DNA from: Acidobacteriota bacterium | GTDB lineage: Bacteria > Acidobacteriota > Thermoanaerobaculia > Multivoradales > JAHZIX01 | NCBI GenBank assembly: GCA_034211275.1 | Contig: JAXHTF010000018.1 | Location: 1 to 60,047, forward strand | Reading direction: 5' to 3' | DNA: 60,047 nt | Shown here: positions 10,284-18,410 of the stretch, piece after piece | Position numbering within the stretch: the first letter of the stretch is position 1 | Layout: the number at the start of each line of letters is the position of its first letter | Notes under the pieces: model-generated | The model's database searches: none | Told to the model about the DNA's origin: nothing | The model's input: the letters and a program-made list of their open reading frames with translations, nothing else | Position numbers and translations under genes: made by a program

Positions 10284-10410
10284 CTTGCCTCCCTGCGAGC
10301 CCGGCACAGATGTTCGCAACGGGCTCAGAATAAACGCTGTTCAGCGATTCAGGATACTGCGAGAAGCATCAGGAAAACGTCGGGAGGATCCGGCAGGCCT
10401 CTGCCGGGGG

Positions 10411-11358
10411 TCACCAGCTGCTGGACGCCCCGCCGCCCCCAAAGCTGCCGCCACCGCCGGAAAAGCCGCCGCCTCCTCCGCTGGACCACCCACCGCCGCC
10501 GCTGGACCAACCGCCGCCGGAGATGAAAGGACCGCTCCAGGCCCCCTTGTCCGCAAAGCGCTTGCCGGCGCCGGTCTTATGGAACCAGAGCCAGAGCACC
10601 GGGAAGACCAACAGCCACGCCACCAATGCGATGAGCCCCGCCGGTGGGCCGAGGAGAGCCTGCGGGAAGAAGTACCAGAAAGGCATGAGGAAGAAGAAGA
10701 GCACCACCGCCGCGCAGCCGCGGGAGAAAATCGCCGAGAGAGAAAAAGTGCCGACGGTGAGCAGGAAGACCAGTAGGCCACCGATCTGAGCGCCGCCCCG
10801 CAGCCCCGGGAAGTCCGCCACCCGTTCCGGCAGTGCGTCGGAGCGCCCTTCCACCAGCCCCACCACCGCGCTCACCCCCTTCTCCACCCCACCACCGAAG
10901 TCGCCGGCGCGGAAACGCGGTGCCACGATCTCATTGAGAATGCGGCTGCTCAGGGCGTCGGTGACCATGGGTTCGAGGCCATAGCCCACCTCCAGGCGCA
11001 TCTTGCGGTCATTCTGGGCCACCACGAAGAGAATGCCGTCGTCCACCTCGCCCCGGCCCAGCCCCCAGGTCTCCGCCACTCGCCAGCTATAGCCCTCGAT
11101 ATCCTCGCCGTCCAGGCTGTCCACCGTCAGCACCACCACCTGAGCGCCGGTGCTCTCTTCCAGCGCTTTCAGCTGGGTGGTGATGCGGGCCTCCACGTCC
11201 TCGGAAAGCATCTGGGCGTAGTCGTTGACCCGCCCGGTGAGGAAGGGCACCTCCTCCTCCGCGGCGAGGGTCAGCGCCCCGAGGCAGAAGACCCCGAGCA
11301 ACAGCCACAGCAGCGCCAGCCGCTCCAAAGCAGCGCGCCTGAGGATCCCGCTAGTCAT
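10411..11358 (-). CDS. TPM-domain (YgcG-like) membrane protein with Gly/Ser-rich tail
   Basis: The ATG at 11358 overlaps the end of the upstream gene by eight bases, so translation is probably coupled. The product is 315 aa. It has a hydrophobic N-terminal export segment (LALLWLLLGVFCLGALTLAA), then a TPM domain (about residues 35-175: VNDYAQMLSEDVEARI, QVVVLTVDSLDGEDIEGYS, DDGILFVVAQNDRKMRLEVGYGLE), two or three membrane helices (about 190-275) and a C-terminal run of Gly and Ser ending GGGGASSSW. This is the standard YgcG/DUF477 layout. The family is often linked with LemA and is suggested to act at the membrane in protein assembly or repair; the biochemical role is unsettled. It is the last gene of the lemA operon. 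Confidence 0.9.
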   Translation of the reverse strand: MTSGILRRAALERLALLWLLLGVFCLGALTLAAEEEVPFLTGRVNDYAQMLSEDVEARITTQLKALEESTGAQVVVLTVDSLDGEDIEGYSWRVAETWGLGRGEVDDGILFVVAQNDRKMRLEVGYGLEPMVTDALSSRILNEIVAPRFRAGDFGGGVEKGVSAVVGLVEGRSDALPERVADFPGLRGGAQIGGLLVFLLTVGTFSLSAIFSRGCAAVVLFFFLMPFWYFFPQALLGPPAGLIALVAWLLVFPVLWLWFHKTGAGKRFADKGAWSGPFISGGGWSSGGGGWSSGGGGGFSGGGGSFGGGGASSSW

Positions 11359-12013
11359 CCCGCACCCGCAGATGGTCCGACAGCTCGTCTTCATCGTCGG
11401 GCTGGATGGCGACCCCCTTCTCCTCCAGCAGCTCTCCCACCGCGTCGATGGCCTCGATCAGGGCCTCCGCCGCCCGTCCCTGACGAATTCCTACCGCCAA
11501 CCGCGCCGCGATGCCGCTCCAATCCCCCGGCTCCACCTGGGCGTTGATGCCACTATCCCCCAAGACCACCACCTGATGCTCGAAAAGGGCGAGGAAGATC
11601 AGCACACCGGTGCGGTCCCGGGTGGCGAAGACCTCTTCTTCCACGAAGGCCTCCACCGCCCGCTGGGCCACCCGCCGCTCGATGACGTCGGAGGAAATCA
11701 ACCGCCGCCGCAGGGAGGGAATCCACAGCGGCAGCAGATACCCCACGATGGCCGCCGCCACCACCGGCAGGGTCACCCACAGCACTCCCAGGCCACCCCA
11801 GAAGGCGCCCTGGTAGTGGATCAGCCCGGAGAACACCGCCGCCGTCAGCCCGCCCAAGGTGGCGAGCTTCCAGCCCGCCTCCTCGTAAGGATCGCAGCGC
11901 TCCACCACGTAGGGGACGATCTCCCCGGAGGTGCGCTCCTCCGCCGCCCCGGTCGCCGCTCGGATGGCGGCGCGGTCGTCTTCGCTGAACAGGCGCTGGA
12001 TGCCTCGGGCCAC
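11351..12013 (-). CDS. TPM-domain membrane protein (second copy)
   Basis: This 220-aa protein starts MARGIQRLFSEDDRAAIRAA and has no cleaved signal. A TPM-like fold is suggested by SGEIVPYVVERCDPYEEAGW (about 29-48) and RTGVLIFLALFEHQVVVLGD (about 134-153). Two membrane helices lie between them (about 52-95). It sits 21 bases after lemA and overlaps the downstream TPM gene, so the three genes form one operon. LemA plus two TPM proteins (one short, with internal helices, and one long with a Gly-rich tail) is a recurring bacterial arrangement. The function is not established beyond membrane association. Confidence 0.85.
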   Translation of the reverse strand: MARGIQRLFSEDDRAAIRAATGAAEERTSGEIVPYVVERCDPYEEAGWKLATLGGLTAAVFSGLIHYQGAFWGGLGVLWVTLPVVAAAIVGYLLPLWIPSLRRRLISSDVIERRVAQRAVEAFVEEEVFATRDRTGVLIFLALFEHQVVVLGDSGINAQVEPGDWSGIAARLAVGIRQGRAAEALIEAIDAVGELLEEKGVAIQPDDEDELSDHLRVRDD

Positions 12014-12034
12014 GAATCGCTCCTCAGACTCTTC

Positions 12035-12634
12035 CTAGAACTGCACTTCCGGCGCCTTCTCCGCCCCCGCATCGGCGGCGAAGTAGGGCTTTTCTTCGAA
12101 GCCCATGACGTTGGCGATCAGATTCATCGGGATCTTACCCCGCAGGGTGTTGTACTCCCGCACCGCCTCGTTGAAGCGCCGGCGCTCGACGGAGATGCGG
12201 TTCTCCGTGCCCTCCAGCTGGCTCTGCAGATCGCGGAAATTCTCCGTCGCCGTCAGCTCCGGATAGTTCTCCACCACCACCAACAGCCGCGACAGCGCCG
12301 AGCTCAGCTCGCCCTGGGCCGCCTCGAAGGATTCGAGCATCTGCTCCGTGGGAGCGCCCTCGATCTGGATGTTGCCCACCCGCGAGCGCGCGTCCACCAC
12401 CGCCTGCAGGGTCTCGCTCTGGAAGTCCGCGGCGCCCTTCACCGTCGCCACCAGATTGGGCACCAGATCCGCCCGCCGCTGGTAGGCGTTCTGCACCTGG
12501 GCCCAGGCGGCCCCGACGTTCTGCTGGTGGGTGATCAGCTGGTTGTGGCCTCCCACCATCATCAAAAAGCCCACCACCAGGCCGATCATCACGAAGGCTC
12601 CACAGCCCAAAAATAAGAAGGCTTTGCTGCTCAT
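12035..12634 (-). CDS. lemA: LemA family protein
   Basis: The product is 199 aa. The ATG at 12634 is chosen because GGAGG lies seven bases upstream; the frame extends further upstream without such a site. One N-terminal membrane helix (about 5-27, FLFLGCGAFVMIGLVVGFLMM) is followed by the LemA signature: NQLITHQQNVGAAWAQVQNA, QRRADLVPNLVATVKG, the helical FESETLQ-type region and a closing NTLRGKIPMNLIANVMGFEE. LemA proteins have a short periplasmic N-terminus and a helical cytosolic or periplasmic body; their biochemical role is unknown. It heads the lemA-TPM-TPM operon and is divergent from the S9 peptidase gene, with about 200 bases between them for both promoters. Confidence 0.95.
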   Translation of the reverse strand: MSSKAFLFLGCGAFVMIGLVVGFLMMVGGHNQLITHQQNVGAAWAQVQNAYQRRADLVPNLVATVKGAADFQSETLQAVVDARSRVGNIQIEGAPTEQMLESFEAAQGELSSALSRLLVVVENYPELTATENFRDLQSQLEGTENRISVERRRFNEAVREYNTLRGKIPMNLIANVMGFEEKPYFAADAGAEKAPEVQF

Positions 12635-12833
12635 CCTGATCCTCCATCCATCCCGCGCCGCCGCGGGAAGGCCATCATGCTTGCATCGAGTTCCAAACTC
12701 CCCTCCACTTTCGCCCCTCGAAGTATAGCGAGTCCCAGGACCGCACCGAACCGCCTTCCCCCACATTGACCACCACGGTCCATGGCCTTACAGTGATCCA
12801 AATTCACACGCCATGATCGCCCAGGAGATCCCC

Positions 12834-15020
12834 ATGCACCTTCTCCGCATCCTTCCCTCCTCCCTCTCGGCCGGGTCCAGGCTCTTCTCTGTTTGCACAG
12901 CTCTACTCCTCGTGAGCGCCCTCGGCGTGCTGCCGGCGACCGCCAATTCGGGGGAAGCCAGTTCGGGGGAAGCCAGTTCGAGGGAAGCCAACGCTGTGGA
13001 AGCTAGCGCGGAGAAAGTTGCCACCGCGGAGATCTCCGAGCTGGTAAAGCGCATGGGGCGCATCGGCTCCGCAGCCTCGCCGAGCTTCTCCCCGGACGGC
13101 CAGTGGGTGGCCTTCGTCACCGGCCTCAGCGGCAGCCCGCAGATCTGGAAGGTACCCGTCGAGGGCGGCTTCCCGCGGCAAATCACCGCCTTCGACGCCC
13201 AGGTCCAGGGCGCCCGCTGGTCCCCCACCTCTGATTGGATTGCCTTCAACCTCGCCCCCGGCGGCAGTCTCGCCGGCGAGGTGTGGATCGTCCGCTCCGA
13301 CGGCACCGAAGCCCAACGCCTGTTGGGAGGGGACGGCACCAGCAACCGGGTCAGCGGCTGGACCGATGACGGCACCCACTTGTTGGTCAGCTCCAACCGC
13401 CGCGATCCCAGCGCCCCCGACCCCTACCTCCTGGAGGTCGCCACCGGCGAGCTGACGCGCTTCAGCGAAGCCTCCGGCTTCACCTTCCTCACCGACGTCA
13501 GCCCGGATCGCCAACGGGCGGTGCTCTGGCGGATGGAGAACCGCAGCAGCAACGACCTGCTGCTGGTGGACCGTTCCGCCGACACCGCTGTGGGCTCCCC
13601 CGAGGCTGCTGCCGAGGACGACTCCAGCGACACCCCCGACAGCGCTCCCGACAGCGCCTCCGCCCGAGAAATCGTCCTCACTCCCCACGAGGGCCCCGGA
13701 TCCTTCGGCGGCGGCCAGCTCACCCCCGACGGCCGGGCCGTCTATCTCACCACCAACCAGGACCGCGACCTCCAGGCCTTCGCGCGCCTGGCCCTCACCG
13801 AGACCGGGGAGCCGGACCAGCTGATCATCCTGGCCGAGCGCGACGACGCCGAGCTCGACACCTTCGTCCTCAGCCCCGACGGCTCGCGCATTCTGCTGCT
13901 GTGGAATCAGGCCGGGCGTAGCCAGTGGGAGCTCCTCCAGGTCACCCCCGACGGCCAGCTGGACGGCAAGCTTCTCCTCCCCGAACCCCCGGCGGAGATC
14001 CTCTCCGGCGTCCAGTTCTCCCGGGACAGCCACCACCTGGTCTTCAACGCCTCCGGCGCCGCCGCGCCATCGGACATCTGGACCCTCGACCCCTCCTGCG
14101 GCTGCCTAAACCAGCTCACCTTCAGCCCCCACGCCGGCGTCGATCTCGACCAGTTGGTGCGCCCGGAGCTGGTCCGCTACCCGGCCCACGACGGCCTCGA
14201 GCTCACCGCCTGGCTCTACCGGCCGCCGGGAGTCACCGGCCCCGCCCCCTACGTCCTCGCCTTCCACGGCGGCCCGGAAGGCCAGGAACGCCCCTATTTC
14301 CGCTCGACGTTCCAGGCCCTCCTCAGCCAAGGCATCGGCGTCCTCGGCACCAACGTCCGAGGCTCCTCCGGCTTCGGTAAGCGCTTTGTGAACCTAGACA
14401 ACGGCAAGCTCCGCTTCGACGCCATCCGCGACATCGAGTCCAGTACCCGCTACCTCACCCAAGCCGGCATCGCCGACGCCGACCGCCTGGGCATCATGGG
14501 CGGCTCCTACGGCGGCTACATGACCATGGCCGGCCTCACCTGGTACCCGGACCTCTTCGCCGCCGGCGCCAATCTCTACGGCGTGGTGAATTTCGAAACC
14601 TTCTTCGAGCACACCGAGCCCTATATCGCCGCCATCTCCAAAATCGAATACGGCGACCCCGACACCCAAGCCGACCTCCTCCGCGACCTCTCCCCGATCC
14701 ACAAAGTCGACCAAATCACCGCCCCCACCCTCGTCCTCCACGGCGCCAACGACACCAACGTCCCCGTCGTCGAAGCCGAACAAGTCGTCGACAACCTCCA
14801 ACGCCGCAACATCCCCGTCCGCTACGTCCTCTTTCCGGACGAAGGGCACGGTTTTCGGGATACGGAGAATCGGGTGACTTCGACGGTGGAGGTTGTGCGG
14901 TGGTTTGGGGAGTGGTTGGGGGCGGGGGGCAGCCATCGGAGCAAGCATCGGCGGCCACCGGGCGCTGAGGTGGGCGGGGGGCGAACGGTTCTGCCGGTAA
15001 GCGGCGGCGCCGGCGGCTAG
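12834..15020 (+). CDS. Exported S9 family prolyl-oligopeptidase-type serine peptidase
   Basis: The product is 728 aa. The ATG at 12834 has AGGAG seven bases upstream; an ATG at 12813 has none. A signal peptide is followed by a low-complexity Glu/Ala/Ser segment made by three 15-base repeats. Residues about 60-430 form a WD40/beta-propeller-like domain (SFSPDGQWVAFVTG, LSPDGSRILLLW). The C-terminal alpha/beta hydrolase has Ser558 in GGSYGGYM, Asp640 in HGANDTNV and His672 in DEGHGF, so the triad is complete. It is expected to cut peptides after export, in the envelope. The C-terminus runs about 30 Gly/Arg-rich residues past the usual family end and meets the antisense DUF4145-like gene. The last 240 bases of the catalytic domain recur as a remnant at 18411-18701. 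Confidence 0.95.
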   Translation: MHLLRILPSSLSAGSRLFSVCTALLLVSALGVLPATANSGEASSGEASSREANAVEASAEKVATAEISELVKRMGRIGSAASPSFSPDGQWVAFVTGLSGSPQIWKVPVEGGFPRQITAFDAQVQGARWSPTSDWIAFNLAPGGSLAGEVWIVRSDGTEAQRLLGGDGTSNRVSGWTDDGTHLLVSSNRRDPSAPDPYLLEVATGELTRFSEASGFTFLTDVSPDRQRAVLWRMENRSSNDLLLVDRSADTAVGSPEAAAEDDSSDTPDSAPDSASAREIVLTPHEGPGSFGGGQLTPDGRAVYLTTNQDRDLQAFARLALTETGEPDQLIILAERDDAELDTFVLSPDGSRILLLWNQAGRSQWELLQVTPDGQLDGKLLLPEPPAEILSGVQFSRDSHHLVFNASGAAAPSDIWTLDPSCGCLNQLTFSPHAGVDLDQLVRPELVRYPAHDGLELTAWLYRPPGVTGPAPYVLAFHGGPEGQERPYFRSTFQALLSQGIGVLGTNVRGSSGFGKRFVNLDNGKLRFDAIRDIESSTRYLTQAGIADADRLGIMGGSYGGYMTMAGLTWYPDLFAAGANLYGVVNFETFFEHTEPYIAAISKIEYGDPDTQADLLRDLSPIHKVDQITAPTLVLHGANDTNVPVVEAEQVVDNLQRRNIPVRYVLFPDEGHGFRDTENRVTSTVEVVRWFGEWLGAGGSHRSKHRRPPGAEVGGGRTVLPVSGGAGG
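12947..12991 (+). repeat. Three tandem 15-base repeats in the S9 peptidase gene
   Basis: The unit TTCGGGGGAAGCCAG occurs at 12947-12961 and 12962-12976, and a diverged copy at 12977-12991. It encodes the SSGEA-type segment just after the signal peptide. The unit is a multiple of three, so copy-number change would keep the frame. It is probably a flexible linker. Confidence 0.8.
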
Positions 15021-15690
15021 GTGTCATTTTTTTCTCCGCCAGACTGGCCAGGTACGGCGCTGTGTACACAAACTCAAGCACAGCGCGCGCCAGTCGCTCG
15101 ACAACAGTAACGTCTTCCGCGGTGAGCGATCCGCTGCCTGCATGGGCGCCAACATTGCGGAACTTTCGTACCCCCTGCGCAACTCTGACAATCGTCTCAG
15201 GAATCTCATCCCTTGAGCCAAGGTCCGCGATCTGCTCATAGAGTGTCTTGCCGGATACCTTGCGATCCCGGCACACCGTCTCCAAAACCCTCCCGAGCAG
15301 CACGGAATAGGCATTGGGGGACGCAGATCGAACCATCAACGCCTCCTGGTATGCGTTTCGTACCGTCGGCGGCAGGCCATCAGGGATCTCCGGTGGCCTC
15401 GGATACACAATCGTGCCCAGAACCCCTTCGGGGTCATCGCCCTGCTCCGTGATCGCCTCGACATGCCAGTCATCCCACGCTATCAAACGTAAGTTGATTC
15501 CCTGGCATGCGGGGCACTTCAGAAGGTCGTAGTCTTCACCCACATCGACTGGAGGGCCATTCGGATCGATGAGAGTCCGGCTCTCTTCGTGGCTCGCCAT
15601 GACGTGCATAAGAGTTCGATTGCCGCAGTGGCCACAGGCGATCACCCCTGCTGTTAACTCCGGTCTCTTCGCCTTGCTCACGAGTGGCAC
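14716..15690 (-). CDS. DUF4145-like zinc-ribbon protein, 3' end probably frameshifted
   Basis: A GTG at 15690 opens a frame of 324 codons. Residues 19-62 hold two CxxC pairs (CGHC and CPAC), a probable zinc ribbon. Residues about 105-215 resemble DUF4145: NAYQEALMVRSASPNAYSVL, then LYEQIADLG and the diagnostic RKFRNVGAHAG. DUF4145 proteins occur alone or fused to nuclease or restriction components; the role is unknown. The protein probably ends at AEKK near 15028: there is a run of seven A's (15027-15033) and with six A's a TGA would follow at once. As read, the frame continues about 100 Arg/Pro-rich codons antisense to the S9 gene, which looks artefactual. The start codon lies inside the attC-like site at 15689-15745, as in integron cassettes. 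Confidence 0.75.
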   Translation of the reverse strand: MPLVSKAKRPELTAGVIACGHCGNRTLMHVMASHEESRTLIDPNGPPVDVGEDYDLLKCPACQGINLRLIAWDDWHVEAITEQGDDPEGVLGTIVYPRPPEIPDGLPPTVRNAYQEALMVRSASPNAYSVLLGRVLETVCRDRKVSGKTLYEQIADLGSRDEIPETIVRVAQGVRKFRNVGAHAGSGSLTAEDVTVVERLARAVLEFVYTAPYLASLAEKKMTPSRRRRRLPAEPFAPRPPQRPVAADACSDGCPPPPTTPQTTAQPPPSKSPDSPYPENRALRPERGRSGRGCCGVGGCRRLVRLRRRGRWCRWRRGGRGWGR

Positions 15691-15745
15691 CTAACGCCAG
15701 GCGATGAGCGACGGCCCGCCGCTCGCTCGATCGCTCGGGTTGGGC
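15689..15745 (-). mobile_element. attC-like integron recombination site
   Basis: Read on the minus strand, the 57 bases begin with GCCCAAC (15739-15745, fits RYYYAAC) and end with GTTAGGT (15689-15695, fits GTTRRRY) preceded by CGCCTGGC, the usual look of an attC right end. Between them GAGCGA and TCGCTC can pair, giving the folded hairpin expected for a single-stranded integrase substrate. The site lies 36 bases after the stop of the 4-TM gene and carries the start codon of the next gene, the spacing expected between cassettes in the same direction. No integrase gene is in the window. Confidence 0.6.
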
Positions 15746-15781
15746 GGCGGCATCCAATGAGCCAGTGCCGCAGAAACACCA

Positions 15782-16873
15782 TTAGTCGCCACCTTTAGAC
15801 CTCTGCGCCAGCAGCCGCTCTAGGGAGTTCGGCCCTTCTTCAGGAAATGAGACTTGCTCGGCGCCAAGCGCCTGAGCCAGCAATGCTAAGTCGCTTGGAT
15901 ACTCAGTGCCTAGCAATAGCATAATATCTACCCGACTTGAATAGAAACTAAACATGCGGCTAGAGTAGCGATAAGCCGAAACGAACACCTTCACAAGGAA
16001 GATCAAGAGCAAAATTGACCCAATCCTAGTCGTCGTGGTTGCGATCAGGCGGCTCTTGTCTTCAATGAGCTTCATTGAGACCTGGAGCGGTATCGCCTGC
16101 AGGTTTGCGATCTGAGAATCGATCTTGTCAGTCTCAATCTTTGATATGGCCTCTGCTACCTGCGGTTCAAGCCTACCCCAAGCCAGGTCATCAGCGATCC
16201 TCTCAAACCCATAAGCAAGAGAAGAGCTTGCATCTGACATATCATCGACCATCTCTTCAAGAAGATCAGTGGCCTGAGCCTCTTCCTTGGCCACCAGATG
16301 CCCAGAATAAAGGAACAGCGCAATGCCGGCGACCGAGGCCAGTATTGACAGTGAAAGGAAAGAGATCGCTTGAAATTGGTAGATTTGAGCTCGATTTTCA
16401 AGACGGCTTGTGACCGTCGTCACGATCTCGGGACCCGACACCGTAAGATCGATCTTGCTGGCGGGTTGAAACAGGTCTGAGAAGTAGTCGAAGGCCCTTT
16501 GCGCGGAGCCAGTAAATACTGAATACGAAAATGCAAGCCAGATGCCTGCTAGGGCCACCACCACAGCAACCAGGTTCCAGCGGTGCCTTGGGCGCAGCGA
16601 TGCTTCGAAGTCCTGCATCTCTTCCCGAAGGATTACAGCAATTTCCTTACCGACTTGATTCAGGTCCACCGACTCTTCGCTCTCGCCGAGAGCATCGTCC
16701 AGCAGGCCACGACTAGCAAGATGATCCAGGGCCGATGTCGCGCTCTCGACGAAGGCGGCGATCTGAGCGCGAGAGAGTTCGGCACTGTTGATTCGCCAAA
16801 TTCCAATCGCAACAGCGATCAGACCAGCGATCAGAATCAGAGTCAGATTCCGCACATTACTCTTGGCACGCAT
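15782..16873 (-). CDS. Four-helix membrane protein of unknown function
   Basis: The product is 363 aa, starting at an ATG with GAGG about ten bases upstream. Membrane helices are visible near residues 10-26, 102-120, 172-190 and 283-303. The soluble part between helices 1 and 2 is acidic and helical (SEESVDLNQVGKEIAVILRE), and the part between helices 3 and 4 is also helical (EEAQATDLLEEMVDDMSDAS). The C-terminal soluble tail (about 304-363) contains YRYSSRMFSFYSSRVDIMLL. I recognise no family. It lies between two attC-like sites, so it may be a captured cassette gene. Base composition is lower in GC than the NRPS and sulfatase genes. Confidence 0.75.
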   Translation of the reverse strand: MRAKSNVRNLTLILIAGLIAVAIGIWRINSAELSRAQIAAFVESATSALDHLASRGLLDDALGESEESVDLNQVGKEIAVILREEMQDFEASLRPRHRWNLVAVVVALAGIWLAFSYSVFTGSAQRAFDYFSDLFQPASKIDLTVSGPEIVTTVTSRLENRAQIYQFQAISFLSLSILASVAGIALFLYSGHLVAKEEAQATDLLEEMVDDMSDASSSLAYGFERIADDLAWGRLEPQVAEAISKIETDKIDSQIANLQAIPLQVSMKLIEDKSRLIATTTTRIGSILLLIFLVKVFVSAYRYSSRMFSFYSSRVDIMLLLGTEYPSDLALLAQALGAEQVSFPEEGPNSLERLLAQRSKGGD

Positions 16874-16959
16874 TCAAGCGAGCCTCGTTTGAGTCTGGTA
16901 TCTGGTCTTCGGACCTTGGCTCATGTACACATCGGGTCCTCTAAGAACGTGACGGTTTA

Positions 16960-17018
16960 GGGCTATGGCCGCACGGGAGAACTGAGCTGGCGCGCTTGCG
17001 CGTCCGCTCCAGTTAAGT
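16960..17018 (-). mobile_element. Degenerate attC-like site
   Basis: On the minus strand, 25 bases after the stop of the 2-TM gene, ACTTAAC (17012-17018, fits RYYYAAC) is followed by TGGAGCGGACGCGC, then AAGC and GCGCCAGCTCA, which fold back on each other. The GCGGACGCGC core is common in attC sites. The right-hand GTTRRRY box is not intact; the expected place reads GTGCGGCC, so the left boundary is approximate. It is probably a decayed site. Confidence 0.4.
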
Positions 17019-17043
17019 GTTGTGCGTTGTTGCCGCATTGCGG

Positions 17044-17865
17044 TCACTTCAGATTTACTCTCCCCGCGGCGACTCTCTCGATCGTCTCCTGGCTCCTAGC
17101 CTCTGATGCCTCGATTTCCTGCTTCAAAAGACGCTCCTCTTCGACCAGAGCAGCTTCGAACTTCTTGGAGCGCTTCGTTGAACGATCTATGGCCCCAAAG
17201 AGCCGGAGAGCGATGGGCTTAGACTTCGCGTGCACCCTGACCGTAGTCAGAAGTTGGAATGCCCGAGACTCTGCCTCTTCGAGGAAACCCATTAGCGCCA
17301 CAGTGTTCTCTTTGACACGGTCAATGTTCCCTCGAACCGTGTCGTAATCGGGCTTCGAACCCGGCACCGTTGCAGTCGCCTGCGCGTAGTGACCGCCTAG
17401 AGCTTCAAGCGATTGATTCAGTCTCTCGAGATCAATCTGCAGTTCGGCGAAATCGTTAACGAGGTCAATGTCGGAAAACTCCAGTGCGAGATTCGATTCT
17501 AGGGGGAAAGGCGGGAATTGATTCGCAGAAGCCCTGATCGTCACATTGGTGCCATCTCGCTCAACGGCAACGGTCTGAATGAAGCCCTTAGCGAGATAGA
17601 TGTTGTCCGAGATTCTGACCAGGAGCTGATTCAGGTAGTGCTGCGCTTTGACAAGGGCATTGTAATGCCGGGACTGAAGCCGGTCCATGCGATCCAAGAT
17701 CTGGCCAACGCGCACAAAGATGAAGGAGAAAGCAGCGCCGCAGAAGGCGGCCCCTAGTATGTTGAAGGCGGTCGGGTCCGTGTCACGCAGAGACAGGCCG
17801 ACGAATACGGCAACCACTGACGTGGCCACAACAAGAAGCACCAGTGATATCGTGGCGAGCTTCAT
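17044..17865 (-). CDS. Two-helix membrane protein of unknown function
   Basis: The product is 273 aa, from an ATG at 17865 with only a weak AAAGA ribosome site. Two N-terminal membrane helices (about 5-25 and 34-53) are followed by a cytosolic domain of about 215 residues, rich in helices, with a Leu/Asn-rich stretch (ALVKAQHYLNQLLVRISDNI) and a charged coiled-coil-like end (ALVEEERLLKQEIEASEARS). I recognise no family. A 16-of-17 inverted repeat lies 74 bases upstream of the start and a degenerate attC-like site lies after the stop, so it looks like a cassette gene too. Confidence 0.7.
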   Translation of the reverse strand: MKLATISLVLLVVATSVVAVFVGLSLRDTDPTAFNILGAAFCGAAFSFIFVRVGQILDRMDRLQSRHYNALVKAQHYLNQLLVRISDNIYLAKGFIQTVAVERDGTNVTIRASANQFPPFPLESNLALEFSDIDLVNDFAELQIDLERLNQSLEALGGHYAQATATVPGSKPDYDTVRGNIDRVKENTVALMGFLEEAESRAFQLLTTVRVHAKSKPIALRLFGAIDRSTKRSKKFEAALVEEERLLKQEIEASEARSQETIERVAAGRVNLK

Positions 17866-18410
17866 TCTTTATCTTTCAGGTCGGAGGTGCTGTAGAGTTC
17901 CATCATGCATTGGGTCGTACCACGACGCACAACATTAAGCGCTCTATGTGACATCACCGCGCTCCTGCCCCTCTACTCATCCCATCTCCCGATGTCAAAT
18001 AGAGCGCGGTTGGACGAAACTGCGGCCCGACCGGCTGGGCCGACTATGGGGATTCAATGGGTCTCTGCGACAGGCGGAGAGCAGGGCGCGCGGTCGCAGG
18101 AGCCTGCCAGGGGCTCGCGACTCTCTTCTCGGGTATTGCTTCACGGCCACCTCCGGATCGCGAATCGGTACTTTGACGAGTTATATAGTGAAATCATACC
18201 GCAAGTTGCGGCTACAGGCGGAGTCCTCCTTGCGTCCGTAAGTACGGAACTCTCGACGCAACGCACGGGGTAACTTCAAGCAGCTCGGCACGGTGGGGCT
18301 CTCTCCCGGGTCAGAGTCTTGGGAGCTTCCGGGTTACTGATCCGCTCCACGATCCGTAGTTTTCCCTCCACAGAGCGGGCAGTCCGGGACCGCGGTAAGG
18401 TCTCCTGCAG
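17866..18410. other. Gene-poor accessory stretch
   Basis: About 545 bases carry no convincing gene. Short open frames on the plus strand (for example 17905-18273) lack ribosome sites, recognisable motifs or plausible composition. The stretch holds an attC-like inverted repeat (17938-18015) and otherwise looks like decayed sequence next to the S9 peptidase remnant. Confidence 0.6.
17938..18015 (-). mobile_element. Large inverted repeat, degenerate attC-like
   Basis: GCGCTCTATGTGACATC (17939-17955) and GATGTCAAATAGAGCGC (17991-18007) pair at 16 of 17 positions around a 35-base loop. On the minus strand the left box GTCCAAC (18009-18015) fits RYYYAAC. The right box reads CTTAATG instead of GTTRRRY. 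The position, upstream of the 2-TM gene, fits the left cassette boundary. It could instead be a transcription terminator or a protein-binding palindrome. Confidence 0.4.

Noticed and set aside
10324-10346. A terminator hairpin after the lemA-TPM operon
   Set aside because: The stem (CGCTG/CAGCG) has a two-base loop and only a broken T-tract, too weak to call.
17905-18273. A plus-strand frame in the gene-poor accessory stretch
   Set aside because: No ribosome site, no motif, unbalanced composition, and it runs through the inverted repeat.
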